A stretch of 64,000 nt of DNA, taken from the NCBI RefSeq assembly GCF_000069785.1, contig NC_010530.1:2438412-2502411 (forward strand). Direction: 5' to 3'. The position numbers were made by a program, and so were the translations under genes. Below are positions 39,153 to 51,186 of the stretch, one piece after another. Each line of letters opens with the position of its first letter. Position 1 is the first letter of the stretch. The DNA comes from Cupriavidus taiwanensis LMG 19424 (lineage in GTDB: Bacteria; Pseudomonadota; Gammaproteobacteria; Burkholderiales; Burkholderiaceae). Under the pieces are notes generated by a model that did not search any database, had not been told where the DNA came from, and saw only the letters and a program-made list of their open reading frames with translations.

Positions 39153-39608
39153 TCAGCGGCGCAGGTTGTCCACCTGCGCGCGGGCGCCGTCGCGGCGCGC
39201 GGCGTCGGCCATCTCGTTGCTGACCACGGTCTGGCCGATCGGCGCCAGCGCGATGCCGGCCAGCTTCAGGTGCTGGATCGCGAACGGAATGCCGATGATG
39301 GTCACGAAGTTGGCGAACGCCGCCATGACATGGCCGATGGCCAGCCACACGCCGGCAAAGACAAACCACAGCACATTGCCCACCAGCCCGAGCGCGCCGG
39401 TGCCGACATCGTCGCGCCCGGTCAGCTCGCGCCGGCTGATGGCCTGCTTGCCGAACGGAAAGAAGGTGAAGGTGCCGATCACGAAGCAGGCCTTGCCCCA
39501 GGGAATGCCGATGATCGAGACAAAGGCCAGCAGTCCTGCCAGCCACCAGGCCAGGCCCATCACCACGCCGCCAAGGATGAACCAGAGGAAGTTGCCGATC
39601 GCACGCAT
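39153..39608 (-). CDS. yccF: YccF-domain inner-membrane protein
   Basis: 151 residues with four membrane helices and two YccF repeats: FVSIIGIPWGKACFVIGTFTFFPFGKQ and FVTIIGIPFAIQHLKLAGIALAPIGQTV. Function is unknown in any organism. Start at ATG 39608 follows the family N-terminus MRAIGNFLWFILGG. It converges on the MarR gene four bases away. Two 17-bp repeats lie upstream. Confidence 0.92.
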   Translation of the reverse strand: MRAIGNFLWFILGGVVMGLAWWLAGLLAFVSIIGIPWGKACFVIGTFTFFPFGKQAISRRELTGRDDVGTGALGLVGNVLWFVFAGVWLAIGHVMAAFANFVTIIGIPFAIQHLKLAGIALAPIGQTVVSNEMADAARRDGARAQVDNLRR

Positions 39609-39695
39609 GCTGTCGTTTCGCCAGTGAGGGGAGGAACACGCATGATACGCAATGGCGGCGCGCCGGCATGGCGCCAAACGGCCTGCGCGGTAAAA

Positions 39696-39712
39696 GCGTA
39701 CCCGTTTCTGCG
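39696..39712 (-). repeat. 17-bp iteron-like repeat
   Basis: Minus-strand copy of CGCAGAAACGGGTACGC, a perfect consensus match, in the YccF/histidine-kinase gap. Confidence 0.8.
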
Positions 39713-39831
39713 TGCTGCGGCGGGGCCTGGCAAAGCCATGCCGCGGCGCCTTTGGCGCCTCCAGTAACGCTTGATTTAGCTGCGTAGCCAACACATGCAA
39801 CCGCGCCGTGTCCCCAGCCTGCGGGGGCGAA

Positions 39832-39848
39832 GCGTACCCGTTTCTGCG
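39832..39848 (-). repeat. 17-bp iteron-like repeat
   Basis: Second perfect minus-strand CGCAGAAACGGGTACGC, 136 bp from the previous one and in the same orientation. Confidence 0.8.
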
Positions 39849-39951
39849 CGCCGATCGATTGGATGTCGCCTTCGGCAAGCCTGCGCAAGGCGGAAGAAAA
39901 ACCAGATCTGCGCACCCGCTTCAGCCAATTGCGCAACGGGCAGGCCGCAGG

Positions 39952-41277
39952 CTAAGCCGGAAACACCACCCTGACCCGCAACCCCGGCCCGGCATCCTCC
40001 AGCACCACCCTCGCGCCATGCGACTGCGCGATCTCGGCGACGATGGCGAGCCCCAGGCCGCTGCCGCCGGTCGGCGCATCGGCCACGCGATAGAAGCGGT
40101 CGAACACGCGCGCGCGTTCTTCGGCTGGGATGCCGGGTCCGTTGTCGCTGACCACCAGTTCCACGCTGCGCCCGTCGCTGCCGCGCCGCACCGCCACGTC
40201 GATGCGCCCGCCGGCGGGGATGTACGCCAGCGCGTTGTCCACCAGGTTGGTCAGCAGGATGCGCAAGGCATCGGCATCGCCGCGTACCACGGCAGGCGCG
40301 GCGTTGGCGCTGCCGTCCAGTCCCAGGTCGATGTCGCGATCGAGCGCGGCCTGCGCCATGTCGGCGACCACGGCCGCGGCCAGCTGATGCAGTTCCACCG
40401 GTTCGTGCGGGGGCACGGCCGCGCCGGGTTCCTGCCGCGCCAGCGTCAGCAGCTGCGTGACCAGATGGGTCAGCCGCTCCAGCCCCTGGCGCAGCTTGGC
40501 GATGGCTTCGTCGCGCGCGGCGCCGTCGTCGGCACGCTCGACCAGTTGTGCCTGCAGCTGCAGCGCGGTCAGCGGCGTGCGCAGCGCGTGCGCGGCATCG
40601 GCGACGAAGGCGCGCTGGGTGTCGATGGCATGCGAGAGCCGCGCCAGCAGCTGGTTCAGCGCGGCGCTCAGCGGCGCGATCTCGTCGGGCATGGGGCGCA
40701 CCGCAAGCGGCGCCAGCGTGTTGGCGTCGCGCGCGCGCACCTCGGTGGCGATCTCGCGCAGCGGCCGCAGGCCGCGGCCCACCGCCATCCACACCAGCCA
40801 GCCCAGCAGCGGCAGCAACAGCAGCAGCGGCGCCACGGTGCGCAGCGCCATGCGCGCGGCCAGCGTGCGGCGCGCGCTCATCGGCTGCGCAATCTGCACC
40901 ACGGCGGGCCCCAGCTGCATGCTGTACAGCCGCCATTCGCCCTGCTGCGTGGTCAGGTTCGAGAAGCCCAGCTCGGCGCGCGCAGGCAATGCCGGATGCG
41001 CGTGCGACAAATACAGGCTGCGCCCGGAGCCGTCCCAGATATGGATCACCACATCCTCGTCGGCATGGGCCAGGTCGCCGGGCGCGCCGACGAAGGGCGG
41101 CGCCACCGGGTTGGGGAACTGGCTCGGCAGCGCCGCGGCCATCTGCTTCATCTGGTAGTCGAACAGCGCATTGGCCTCCTGCCGCGCCTGCCCGTAGATC
41201 AGCGCGGTGGCGATGGCGATCCCGGCGACCAGGCCGGCCGCCAGCCACGCCAGCAGCGTTCGCTGGATCGAGCGCAT
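39952..41277 (-). CDS. Sensor histidine kinase (TctE/QseC-like)
   Basis: 441 residues. Two membrane helices (near 8-30 and 135-160) flank a periplasmic domain. A HAMP-like linker precedes the phospho-acceptor helix ADAAHALRTPLTALQLQ (active His). The ATPase N and G boxes are LTNLVDNALAY and DNGPGIPAEE...GGSGLGLAIV. It overlaps the response-regulator stop by one base and ends the zwf-pgl-glk operon, so it probably senses a sugar or sugar acid. Signal not proven. Confidence 0.92.
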   Translation of the reverse strand: MRSIQRTLLAWLAAGLVAGIAIATALIYGQARQEANALFDYQMKQMAAALPSQFPNPVAPPFVGAPGDLAHADEDVVIHIWDGSGRSLYLSHAHPALPARAELGFSNLTTQQGEWRLYSMQLGPAVVQIAQPMSARRTLAARMALRTVAPLLLLLPLLGWLVWMAVGRGLRPLREIATEVRARDANTLAPLAVRPMPDEIAPLSAALNQLLARLSHAIDTQRAFVADAAHALRTPLTALQLQAQLVERADDGAARDEAIAKLRQGLERLTHLVTQLLTLARQEPGAAVPPHEPVELHQLAAAVVADMAQAALDRDIDLGLDGSANAAPAVVRGDADALRILLTNLVDNALAYIPAGGRIDVAVRRGSDGRSVELVVSDNGPGIPAEERARVFDRFYRVADAPTGGSGLGLAIVAEIAQSHGARVVLEDAGPGLRVRVVFPA

Positions 41278-41990
41278 CAGTTGCCCTCCCCGTCGCCATC
41301 CGCCGCCGCTTCGCCGTCCAGGCGCGGTACCACATAGCCGACGCCACGGATATTGCGGATCAGCGCCGCGCCGAACTTCTTGCGCAGCGCGTGGATGTAG
41401 ACCTCCACGGTATTGCTGCCGACTTCGTCGTCCCAGCCATACAGCCGCTCCTGCAGTTGCGGCACCGACCACACCTTGCCGGGGCGCGCCATCAGCGCGG
41501 ACAGCAGCGCAAACTCGCGCGCCGACAGCCGCACCGGTTCGCCGCGGCAGGTGGCTTCGCGCGTGGCGGGATTGAGCACGATGTCGCCGTAGGTGACCAG
41601 CGGTTCGGCGCGCCCGGCGGCGCGGCGCGCCAGCGCGTGCATGCGCGCAGCCAGTTCCTGCAGGTCGAAGGGCTTGACCAGGTAGTCATCGGCGCCGGCA
41701 TTGAGGCCGGCGACACGGTCGGCGACGGCATCGCGCGCGGTCAGGATCAGCACCGGCGTGGGCACGCCGCGCGCCCGCAGCGCGCGCAGCACCTCCAGGC
41801 CAGGGCGGCGCGGCAGTCCCAGGTCGAGCAGGATCAGGTCATAGCACGCCTGGCCGTCCGCGGCGGTGGTGGCCGCGGCCAGGCCCGCGTCACCGTCGCG
41901 CACCCAATCGACGGCAAATCCTTCCTGGCGCAGCGCCAGCTTGACGCTCTCGCCGATCATGGCGTCGTCTTCGACCAGCAGCACGCGCAT
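41277..41990 (-). CDS. OmpR-family response regulator
   Basis: 237 residues. The receiver has MRVLLVEDDAMIGE, the phospho-Asp in LILLDLGLP and VKPFDLQEL. The OmpR winged helix follows (REFALLSALMARPGKVWSVPQL, NTVEVYIHALRKKFG). It is two bases from the glk stop and overlaps the kinase gene. The arrangement resembles the glk-gltR-gltS part of the Pseudomonas glucose cluster; by analogy it may control sugar uptake genes. Confidence 0.93.
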   Translation of the reverse strand: MRVLLVEDDAMIGESVKLALRQEGFAVDWVRDGDAGLAAATTAADGQACYDLILLDLGLPRRPGLEVLRALRARGVPTPVLILTARDAVADRVAGLNAGADDYLVKPFDLQELAARMHALARRAAGRAEPLVTYGDIVLNPATREATCRGEPVRLSAREFALLSALMARPGKVWSVPQLQERLYGWDDEVGSNTVEVYIHALRKKFGAALIRNIRGVGYVVPRLDGEAAADGDGEGN

Positions 41991-41992
41991 GG

Positions 41993-43003
41993 CTAACCGT
42001 TCCTCGCGCCGCCAAGGCGCTCGGCCAGCGCATGCGCCAGCCCGGGCAGCGCCGGATGGCTGGCGGTGATGACATGGACCGGCACCGCCTCGAGCCAGCC
42101 GCGCATGCGGCCCTTGGCGACAAAGCGCTCGGCGAATACCGAGTCCCGCAGCGCCGGCACGAAGCGCGGCAGGATACCGCCGCCCAGATAAACGCCGCCG
42201 CGCGCACCGATCACCAGCGCGATATCGGCCGCAACCGAGCCCAGCAGCCCGAAGAACACCGCCATGGCGCGCTGGCACAGCGGGTCGTTGCGCTCGAAGG
42301 CGCCCGCGGTGACCTGCGCCGGCTGCAGCGGCGCGAGCAAAAGCGTACCCGTTTCTGCGGCCAGCGCGGCATGGATATGCGACAGCCCGCTGCCGCTCAG
42401 CAGCCGCTCGGCCGAGACCCGGCCGACGTTGCGATGGGCCGCGCGCCACGCGATCCATTCGTCGTCGGTGTCCGGCATCAGCTCGATATGGCCCCCTTCG
42501 CCGGCCAGCGCCACGGTCTGCCCGCCCGGTGCCGGCACCAGTCCGGAAACGCCCAGCCCGGTGCCGGGCCCGACCAGCGCCAGCGGCGCGGTGCGCACGG
42601 CAGTGCCGGCGCGCACCTGCGCCAGGCTGTCGGCGGGCAGGTGCGGCAGCGCCAGCGCCAGCGCGGTGAAGTCGTTGATGGCCACCAGCGTCTGCAGTCC
42701 CAGCGCGCGCCGCATGCCGTCGATCGAGAAGGTCCAGTTGTGATTGGTCAGCCGGACCTGGTCGCCGGTCACGGGATTGGCCAGGCCGATCGCCGCGTGG
42801 CGCGGCGTGGGCTGGCCCGCGCCGGCCAGGCCGTCGAGGTACTGGCGCAGCGCGGCCTCGAGCGACGGGAAATCGGACACCTTCAGCGCCGTCACCGGCC
42901 CGATCCGCATGGGCGCGGTCTCCAGCGCAAAGCGCACGTTGGTGCCGCCTACATCGCCGAGCAGGCGCGGGAAGTCAGCGGAGAAGGATGCGGTAGTAGC
43001 CAT
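41993..43003 (-). CDS. glk: Glucokinase
   Basis: 336 residues of the E. coli-like ROK-independent family. The ATP loop LLGDVGGTNVRFAL is at residues 14-27, followed by LTNHNWTFS, AINDFTALALALP (catalytic Asp) and LVGPGTGLGVSGLV. It phosphorylates glucose to glucose-6-phosphate. It lies in the zwf-pgl-glk-regulator operon. A perfect 17-bp repeat is inside the gene and codes AETGTL in the variable linker after GLSHIHAALA. Confidence 0.95.
   Translation of the reverse strand: MATTASFSADFPRLLGDVGGTNVRFALETAPMRIGPVTALKVSDFPSLEAALRQYLDGLAGAGQPTPRHAAIGLANPVTGDQVRLTNHNWTFSIDGMRRALGLQTLVAINDFTALALALPHLPADSLAQVRAGTAVRTAPLALVGPGTGLGVSGLVPAPGGQTVALAGEGGHIELMPDTDDEWIAWRAAHRNVGRVSAERLLSGSGLSHIHAALAAETGTLLLAPLQPAQVTAGAFERNDPLCQRAMAVFFGLLGSVAADIALVIGARGGVYLGGGILPRFVPALRDSVFAERFVAKGRMRGWLEAVPVHVITASHPALPGLAHALAERLGGARNG
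42343..42359 (-). repeat. 17-bp iteron-like repeat inside glk
   Basis: Perfect minus-strand CGCAGAAACGGGTACGC, the only copy inside a confident gene. It is read in the glk sense as Ala-Glu-Thr-Gly-Thr-Leu with no frame disruption. Confidence 0.85.
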
Positions 43004-43046
43004 GGCAGCGGATCTCGTTTCTCGCGCAAAGGGGCAGGCGCGGCGG

Positions 43047-43727
<681 letters not shown>

Positions 43728-43762
43728 GGCGGCCTCCTTTGCGAGTGGTGCGAGCCGATGGC

Positions 43763-45220
<1,458 letters not shown>

Positions 45221-45323
45221 GCTCACCCTGCGCTCCTTGAAGATTCGAGTTGTCACGGCCGGCACGCAATGGCCGGCCGGGCTGCGGCCAGTTTACGTGA
45301 GTCGCTACGGCTTGGCGAGGCGA

Positions 45324-45340
45324 GCGTACCCATTTCTGCG
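45324..45340 (-). repeat. 17-bp iteron-like repeat between zwf and edd
   Basis: Minus-strand CGCAGAAATGGGTACGC, one change from consensus, in the 206-bp divergent spacer. Confidence 0.8.
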
Positions 45341-45426
45341 TGGTTCGCACCGGCCGCGGGCGCCCTCGGGACGTGCAGGGCCCGGCAAAGTGCGCTAGGC
45401 TGAAAGCTCACCCGCAGGAGAACCCC

Positions 45427-47274
45427 ATGCCACGTCATCCAGTGCTCGAGCGGGTCACCGCCCGCATCGTCTCCCGCAGCGCCGCCTCGCGCCAGGCGTA
45501 TCTTGAGCGCACCCGCGCCATGGCCGGGCAGAAGGTCGAACGCGCACAGCTTTCCTGTACCAACCTGGCGCACGCGGTGGCCGCCATGCCGGACGCCGCC
45601 AAGATCCGGCTCAAGGCCGACGAGCGGCCCAACCTGGCCATCGTCTCGGCCTACAACGACATGCTGTCCGCGCACCAGCCGCTGCTGGCCTTCCCGCAAT
45701 GGCTCAAGGAAGCCGCGCTCGAAGCCGGCGGCACCGCGCAGTTCGCCGGCGGCACGCCGGCGATGTGCGATGGCGTCACGCAGGGACAGGACGGCATGGA
45801 CCTGTCCCTGTTCTCGCGCGACGTGATCGCGCTGGCCACCGCGGTGGCGCTGTCGCACCAGATGTTCGATGGCGCGCTGTACCTGGGCGTATGCGACAAG
45901 ATCGTGCCCGGCCTGGTGATGGGCGCGCTGTCCTTCGGCCATTTGCCCGCGGTGTTCGTGCCGGGCGGGCCAATGACCACCGGCATCAGCAACGATGAGA
46001 AGGCGCGCACCCGGCAGCTCTATGCCGAAGGCAAGATCGGCCGCAAGGAGCTGCTCGAGGCCGAGACCCGTTCCTACCACGGCCCGGGCACCTGCACGTT
46101 CTACGGCACCGCCAATTCCAACCAGATGCTGATGGAAGTGATGGGCCTGCATTTGCCGGGCACGGCTTTCGTCAATCCCAACACGCCGCTGCGCGAGGCG
46201 CTCACGCGCGAGGCCGCGCGCCAGGCGCTGAAGCTGGTGCACGGCGGCGAGCGCTATACGCCGGTGGCCGAGGTGCTGGACGAGCGCGCCTTCGTCAACG
46301 GCATCGTCGGGCTGCTGGCCACCGGCGGCTCCACCAACCATACGCTGCACCTGATCGCGATGGCGCGCGTGGCCGGCATCGTGCTGAGCTGGGACGATTT
46401 CGACGAACTCTCCGCGGTGGTGCCGCTGCTGGCGCGCGTGTACCCCAATGGCAAGGCCGACGTGAACCAGTTCCAGGCCGCCGGCGGGCTGCCGGTGGTG
46501 ATTCGCGGGCTGCTGGCGCTCGGGCTGCTGCACGACGACGTCACCACCATCGTCGGCCGGGGCCTGCAGGACTACACGCGCGAGCCCGTGCTGCGCGACG
46601 GCACGCTGACGTGGATCGACGGCCCGGCCGCACCGCTCGATGACAGCATCGTCCGCGGCGCCGACGCGCCCTTCGCGCCGGACGGCGGCATCAAGCTGCT
46701 CGACGGCAGGCTCGGCCGCGCGGTCATCAAGACCTCCGCGGTGAAGCCCGAGCACCAGGTGGTGCAGGCGCCGGCAATCGTGTTCGAGCATCAGGACGAT
46801 GTGCTGCACGCCTTCAAGCGCGGCGAGCTGGAGCGCGACTTCATCGCGGTGCTGCCGTGGCAGGGCCCGGCATCGTGCGGCATGCCGGAGCTGCACAAGC
46901 TCACGCCCACGCTGACGGTGCTGCAGGACCGCGGCTTTCGCGTGGCGCTGGTGACCGACGGACGCATGTCGGGCGCATCGGGCAAGGTTCCGGCAGCCAT
47001 CCACGTCTGCCCGGAAGCGCTGCGCGGCGGTGCGATCGCGCGCGTGCGCACCGGCGACATGATGCGCGTGGACGCGCCCGCCGGCACGCTCGACGTGCTC
47101 GTGCCCGACGACGAATGGCAGGCGCGCACGCCGGCCAGCTCGGACCTCGGCGCCAATCGCCACGGCGTCGGCCGCGACCTGTTCGCAACCTTCCGCCGCC
47201 AGGTCAGCACGGCCGAAAGCGGTGCCTGCACGCTGTTTTCGGATGAGGGCGAGGCGCAGGACGCGCACGGCTAG
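45427..47274 (+). CDS. edd: Phosphogluconate dehydratase
   Basis: 615 residues of the IlvD/Edd family. The cluster-ligand Cys residues lie in [24 protein letters not shown] and [38 protein letters not shown] and the C-terminal [18 protein letters not shown] are conserved. It dehydrates 6-phosphogluconate to KDPG, using an iron-sulfur cluster. AGGAG lies at proper spacing. KDPG aldolase (eda) is not in the window. The 3' end overlaps the MscS gene by four bases. Confidence 0.96.
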   Translation: MPRHPVLERVTARIVSRSAASRQAYLERTRAMAGQKVERAQLSCTNLAHAVAAMPDAAKIRLKADERPNLAIVSAYNDMLSAHQPLLAFPQWLKEAALEAGGTAQFAGGTPAMCDGVTQGQDGMDLSLFSRDVIALATAVALSHQMFDGALYLGVCDKIVPGLVMGALSFGHLPAVFVPGGPMTTGISNDEKARTRQLYAEGKIGRKELLEAETRSYHGPGTCTFYGTANSNQMLMEVMGLHLPGTAFVNPNTPLREALTREAARQALKLVHGGERYTPVAEVLDERAFVNGIVGLLATGGSTNHTLHLIAMARVAGIVLSWDDFDELSAVVPLLARVYPNGKADVNQFQAAGGLPVVIRGLLALGLLHDDVTTIVGRGLQDYTREPVLRDGTLTWIDGPAAPLDDSIVRGADAPFAPDGGIKLLDGRLGRAVIKTSAVKPEHQVVQAPAIVFEHQDDVLHAFKRGELERDFIAVLPWQGPASCGMPELHKLTPTLTVLQDRGFRVALVTDGRMSGASGKVPAAIHVCPEALRGGAIARVRTGDMMRVDAPAGTLDVLVPDDEWQARTPASSDLGANRHGVGRDLFATFRRQVSTAESGACTLFSDEGEAQDAHG

Positions 47275-48218
47275 CCGGGCTGCCGCGCCGGCTGGCGCGG
47301 CGGCTGGTGCGGTGCGGTGCCGGCCGGCCGCGGCGCCGCCGACGGCGCACTGTCGGCTACTTTCACCACGCCCGGCACCGCGGATGCGCCCGGCACGTGC
47401 AGTTCCTGGATCGGCACCGCCAGCTTGCTGCCGGCTTGCTCCAGCACCTGCTTGATGCGCTCGTAGAAGGCGAAGCGCACGTTCCAGTAATCGTCGTTCG
47501 AGGTCCAGTAGCGCACGTTCAGCGTGATGCCCTGTTGCGTGTAGTTGACCACCATGGTTTCGGGGGCGGGCTCGGCAAGCAGCCGCGGCTCGCGTGCCAG
47601 CATCGCGCGCAGCGCTTCCAGGCTGCGCTGCACGTCGCTGTCGAAGGTCACCGTGGCCTCGATGTCCGCGCGCCGCGTCGCGTTCTCGCTGTAGTTGGTG
47701 ATGGCGCTGCCCCACAGCTTGCCGTTGGGCACGCGCAGGCAGACGCCGTCGAAGGTGGTCAGCTCGGTCATGAAGAGCCCGGTCTCGCGCACCGTGCCGG
47801 CGATTCCCTGCGCATCGATGTACTGGCCCACGCGGAACGGGCGCAGCAGCACCAGCATGATGCCGGCGGCAATGTTCTGCAGGGTGCCCTGCAGCGCCAG
47901 CCCGATCGCCAGGCCGGCGGCGCCCAGCATGGCGATGATGCTGGCGGTCTGCACGCCGAACTGCGAGAGCACCAGCACGATGGTCAGCACGCGCACCATC
48001 CACTGCAGCGCATTGGCCAGCAGCGGTCGCATGGTGGCGTCAACATGGGTGCGGCCGAGCGCGCCCCGCGCCGCGGTGCCCACGCGGCCGGACAGCCACC
48101 AGCCGATGATCAGGATCAGGATGGCCGCCAGGCAGTTCATGCCCTGGTTGATGGCGAACCGGACCAGGTAGGACCAGCCCGCCTCCAGCTGGTTGGCATC
48201 GATAAAGTCGAGATTCAT
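47271..48218 (-). CDS. MscS-family mechanosensitive channel
   Basis: 315 residues. Three N-terminal membrane helices lead into the pore helix block [40 protein letters not shown], the MscS signature. The cytoplasmic vestibule follows, then a Pro-rich tail ([13 protein letters not shown]). It should open under membrane tension to release solutes. ATG 48218 has GGAG upstream. Convergent with edd. Confidence 0.94.
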   Translation of the reverse strand: MNLDFIDANQLEAGWSYLVRFAINQGMNCLAAILILIIGWWLSGRVGTAARGALGRTHVDATMRPLLANALQWMVRVLTIVLVLSQFGVQTASIIAMLGAAGLAIGLALQGTLQNIAAGIMLVLLRPFRVGQYIDAQGIAGTVRETGLFMTELTTFDGVCLRVPNGKLWGSAITNYSENATRRADIEATVTFDSDVQRSLEALRAMLAREPRLLAEPAPETMVVNYTQQGITLNVRYWTSNDDYWNVRFAFYERIKQVLEQAGSKLAVPIQELHVPGASAVPGVVKVADSAPSAAPRPAGTAPHQPPRQPARQPG

Positions 48219-48535
48219 GGGAGCGGCTCCGTTTGCGGTTGTTGTCAGGGTTGTCGACGGTGCTGGCCTTGGGCAGATGCGTACCCGCTTCTGCGTGCGG
48301 TGCCGGCCTCCGGAGCGCTCTGCCGGAACGCCTTGCACAGGATCCCGTTTGACAAATTAGTGGATATTGAACGCACAATGTCAGACGATCACCAACAAAG
48401 CCGGAAACACGACACATAGGAGGGGACAAGCGAAGCGGGAGCGGGTTCCCGCGACTGGCGCGGCAACCGGGTCGCGTCGGCGCCAGGCCTTGCGCCGCAA
48501 CGGCTGGCGCCGGACAACCCGGACGCCGATGAAGG
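48219..48535. other. Gap with one 17-bp repeat
   Basis: 317 bases between the MscS start and the AraC gene 3' end. It contains the repeat at 48279 and an AT-rich stretch around 48345-48420 with an isolated TTGACA (48349-48354) but no -10 at normal spacing. No gene is evident. Confidence 0.5.
48279..48295 (-). repeat. 17-bp iteron-like repeat
   Basis: Minus-strand CGCAGAAGCGGGTACGC, one change from consensus, upstream of the MscS gene. Confidence 0.8.
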
Positions 48536-49414
48536 CTAGGTGCCTGCGCGCCAGGCGCCAGGGGCTACGCCGAATGCGGCCCGGAAACGGCGGCTCAGGT
48601 GGCTGGCCGAGGCAAAGCCGGCGCGGACCGCGACTTCGTGCAGCGGGCGGCTCGGATCGGCCAGCAGCTGTTGCGCCCGCTCCAGGCGGGTCTGCAGCAC
48701 CCACGCATGCGGCGGCATGCCGAACGACACCCGGAACATGCGCGCGAAGTGGAATTCCGACAGTCCCGCCAGGGCCGCCAGTTCGCCCAGCGTCGGGTTG
48801 CTTTCCGGATGGCCTTCGATCCAGTCGCGCACGGTCCGCCGTGCCTGCGCCGACAAGCCGCCGCGCCAGTCGGTCGGGGCGGCGCGGCCGGCATGGGTCA
48901 GCACCAGGTGGCTGAGCGCCTCGTGGGCCAGCGCATTGCCGGCCATGCGCGCCTCGGGCGACTGCCAGTCGAGCGCGGCAAGCCGCAGGCTCAGGGCATG
49001 CAGGCGCGGATCGTCGGCAAAGGTCAGGTCGCGCAGGGCCACCGCGCGCGGCTCGCGGTCGAGCAGGCGCACGCAGTGCCAGGCCAGGGCCTCGGGGCGG
49101 AAATACAGATGCAGGAAGCGCTGCGGGCCGCCGACATGCCAGCGCGACTCATGGTCGGCCGGCAACAGGCACAGCCTGCCCGGAGCCCCCTTGTTGTCCG
49201 GCTGGTCGCGCCGGAACGTGGCATGACCGCCCTGCAGATAGACCGACATGGTGTGGTGGCCGGGCCGCGCATAGCCGGTGCTGTCGTCCCGGTTGCGCCA
49301 CAGCGCCACGCCCAGGCCATCGCCCAACGGGGCGGCGCGCTCCAGCGAAGCGCGCGAGCCGCTGAGCGCGGCAAACACCGCGTGGCGCTGGAGCGGATCG
49401 GTCGGCAAGGTCAT
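48536..49414 (-). CDS. AraC-family transcriptional regulator
   Basis: 292 residues. An N-terminal sensing domain with cupin-like pattern (HHTMSVYLQGGHATFRRD...CLLPADHESRWHVG) precedes the paired HTH (LGELAALAGLSEFHFARMFRVSFGMPPHAWVLQTRLERAQQLL). Start at ATG 49414 is chosen by the family N-terminus. It lies next to an MFS exporter and a TonB receptor, so it may control iron or siderophore genes. Confidence 0.9.
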   Translation of the reverse strand: MTLPTDPLQRHAVFAALSGSRASLERAAPLGDGLGVALWRNRDDSTGYARPGHHTMSVYLQGGHATFRRDQPDNKGAPGRLCLLPADHESRWHVGGPQRFLHLYFRPEALAWHCVRLLDREPRAVALRDLTFADDPRLHALSLRLAALDWQSPEARMAGNALAHEALSHLVLTHAGRAAPTDWRGGLSAQARRTVRDWIEGHPESNPTLGELAALAGLSEFHFARMFRVSFGMPPHAWVLQTRLERAQQLLADPSRPLHEVAVRAGFASASHLSRRFRAAFGVAPGAWRAGT

Positions 49415-49523
49415 GGGACGCAAGGCATGGCGGGACGCGGACGGGCATGGGCGGCACAACTTTCAGCGACGAAAGTCGACGCGCGAGACCTCACTATACC
49501 GCCGTCCGTGCTGCGGCCGCGCA

Positions 49524-49540
49524 CGCAGAAACGGGTACGC
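49524..49540 (+). repeat. 17-bp iteron-like repeat
   Basis: Perfect plus-strand CGCAGAAACGGGTACGC between the AraC start and the MFS gene 3' end. Confidence 0.8.
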
Positions 49541-49594
49541 TGTGGCCGTCGCCGGGCTGGGTTCGGGCCCGGCTTGCGCGCCCGGTTTCCCGAT

Positions 49595-50842
49595 TCACGC
49601 CGGATGTTCATGCAGCTTGTCTCGCGCCGCCAGTGCGGGGAACAGGCGCATCCACACCGCCACCACCAGCAGCGTGCCGACCCCGCCCAGGATCACGGCG
49701 CCCACCGGGCCGAGCAGCGCGGCGGTGACGCCGGACTCGAACTCGCCCAGCTGGTTGGAAGCGCCGATAAATACCGAATTGACGGCGCCGACGCGCCCGC
49801 GCATGTCGTCGGGCGTATCGAGCTGGACCAGCGTGGAGCGCACCACCACGCTGATCATGTCCGAGGCGCCCAGCACCACCAGCGCCGCCATCGACAGCGG
49901 CAGCCACGTCGAGACCCCGAACACGACCGTGGCGACCCCGAATACCGCCACCGCGGCGAACATGACGCGTCCGGCGCGCCGGTTCAGCGGATGGCGCGCC
50001 AGCCACAGCGCCATCGCCAGCGCGCCGATCGCCGGCGACGAGCGCAGCAGTCCCAGCCCCCACGGGCCGGTATGCAGGATGTCGCGCGCGTAGATCGGCA
50101 GCAGTGCCGCGGCGCCGCCGAGCAGTACCGCGACCATATCCAGCGAAATCGCGCCCAGCAGCACCGGGCGGCTGCGGATATAGGCGAATCCTGCAAAGAC
50201 GGTGCGCACGCTGACCGGCGCGGTCAGCCGTTGCGCCGCCTGGCGCAGCGTGATGCCGCCCACCAGCAGCGCGGCGATCGCGAACAGCGTCGCGCTCAGC
50301 GTGTACACCACCCCCGGGCCCGCCACATAGGCGAAGCCGCCGATGGCCGGGCCGATGATGATGGCGGCCTGCCCGGCCGAGCTGGCCAGCGCCACCGCGC
50401 GCGGCAGCTGCCGCGGCGTGACCACGCTGGGCAGCAAGGCCTGCAGCGTCGGGTTCTCGAACGCGCGCGTGGCGCCGATCAGCGCGACGAAGACAAAGAT
50501 GTGGTGGCTGTCGATCCAGCCGCCCAGGCTGGCGGCGGCCATGCCGGCGGCCAGCATCGCCTCGAGCGACTGGCAAGTGCGCACGATGCGGCGCCGGTCG
50601 AAGCGGTCCGCGACGTGGCCCGACATCAGGATCAGCGCCACCGACGGCAGGAACTGCACCAGCCCGACCATGCCCAGCATCAGCGGGTCGCGTGTCAGGT
50701 CGTAAATCTGCCAGCCCACCGCCACGGTGAAGATCTGGTAGCCGATGGTGGTGCACAGCCGCGCGAACCAGTAGCGGCGAAAGACGGAATCACGGAAGAC
50801 GCTGTCCGGCTCGGCGGCCGGAACGGTGGCAGGGGAAGACAT
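49595..50842 (-). CDS. MFS exporter (MFS_3/EntS-like)
   Basis: About 415 residues with 12 membrane segments. LFRRYWFAR-type start (SVFRRYWFARLCTTIGYQIFTVAVGWQIYDLTRDPLMLG) and SGHVADRFDRRRIV are typical of the EntS/MFS_3 group, many of which export siderophores. It diverges from a TonB-dependent receptor across a Fur-like box. Start at ATG 50842 is tentative; 13 further codons are open. Confidence 0.87.
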   Translation of the reverse strand: MSSPATVPAAEPDSVFRDSVFRRYWFARLCTTIGYQIFTVAVGWQIYDLTRDPLMLGMVGLVQFLPSVALILMSGHVADRFDRRRIVRTCQSLEAMLAAGMAAASLGGWIDSHHIFVFVALIGATRAFENPTLQALLPSVVTPRQLPRAVALASSAGQAAIIIGPAIGGFAYVAGPGVVYTLSATLFAIAALLVGGITLRQAAQRLTAPVSVRTVFAGFAYIRSRPVLLGAISLDMVAVLLGGAAALLPIYARDILHTGPWGLGLLRSSPAIGALAMALWLARHPLNRRAGRVMFAAVAVFGVATVVFGVSTWLPLSMAALVVLGASDMISVVVRSTLVQLDTPDDMRGRVGAVNSVFIGASNQLGEFESGVTAALLGPVGAVILGGVGTLLVVAVWMRLFPALAARDKLHEHPA

Positions 50843-51186
50843 CGGAGCGGCAGGAAAGGGGCGGAGATTGCGCGTGGGCACCGGATCAAGCCCGTCGGGA
50901 TCGCGACCGGCGCCATGCGCAAAGGGCAGATTCTAAAGCGTGGGCTTAATTGCTGCATGCAGATGCCCACGCCTGCACACCAGAGCTGAAAAATGTGCGG
51001 AATAAAGCGCGGCGCTTGCCTCGTTGTCAGCACAATGATGCAGAGACGCGACACGCGCAGGCGGCGCAACGCCGGGCTTCTCGCTTTTGAGAATCACTCG
51101 CATTTATAATCGCCGCCCATTGGCGCGACCGTCCGGACCACCGCTTCCGGCGCAACGTGACGCGCCGCTCTCCCAGGAAACTCACC
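50843..51186. other. Divergent promoter region of the iron locus
   Basis: About 344 bases between the MFS and TonB-receptor genes. It holds the Fur-like box and TATAAT near 51087-51110. The rest is unremarkable and carries no gene. Confidence 0.6.
51087..51110 (+). promoter_or_regulatory. Fur-like box over a -10 element
   Basis: TTGAGAATCACTCGCATTT (51087-51105) resembles betaproteobacterial Fur boxes (GAGAATNATTCTCATT type). It overlaps TATAAT at 51105-51110, so a bound repressor would block the TonB-receptor promoter. Confidence 0.65.

Larger units (their letters stand above)
39609..39951. other. Gap carrying two 17-bp repeats
   Basis: 343 bases without a gene between the YccF start and the 3' end of the histidine kinase gene. 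It holds iteron-like copies at 39696 and 39832. Open frames here are translations of the repeats and flanks, not genes. Confidence 0.6.

Noticed and set aside
48345..48420. Promoter plus 13-codon peptide (MSDDHQQSRKHDT)
   Set aside because: TTGACA is present at 48349, but no -10 lies 16-18 bp downstream and the peptide leads nowhere.
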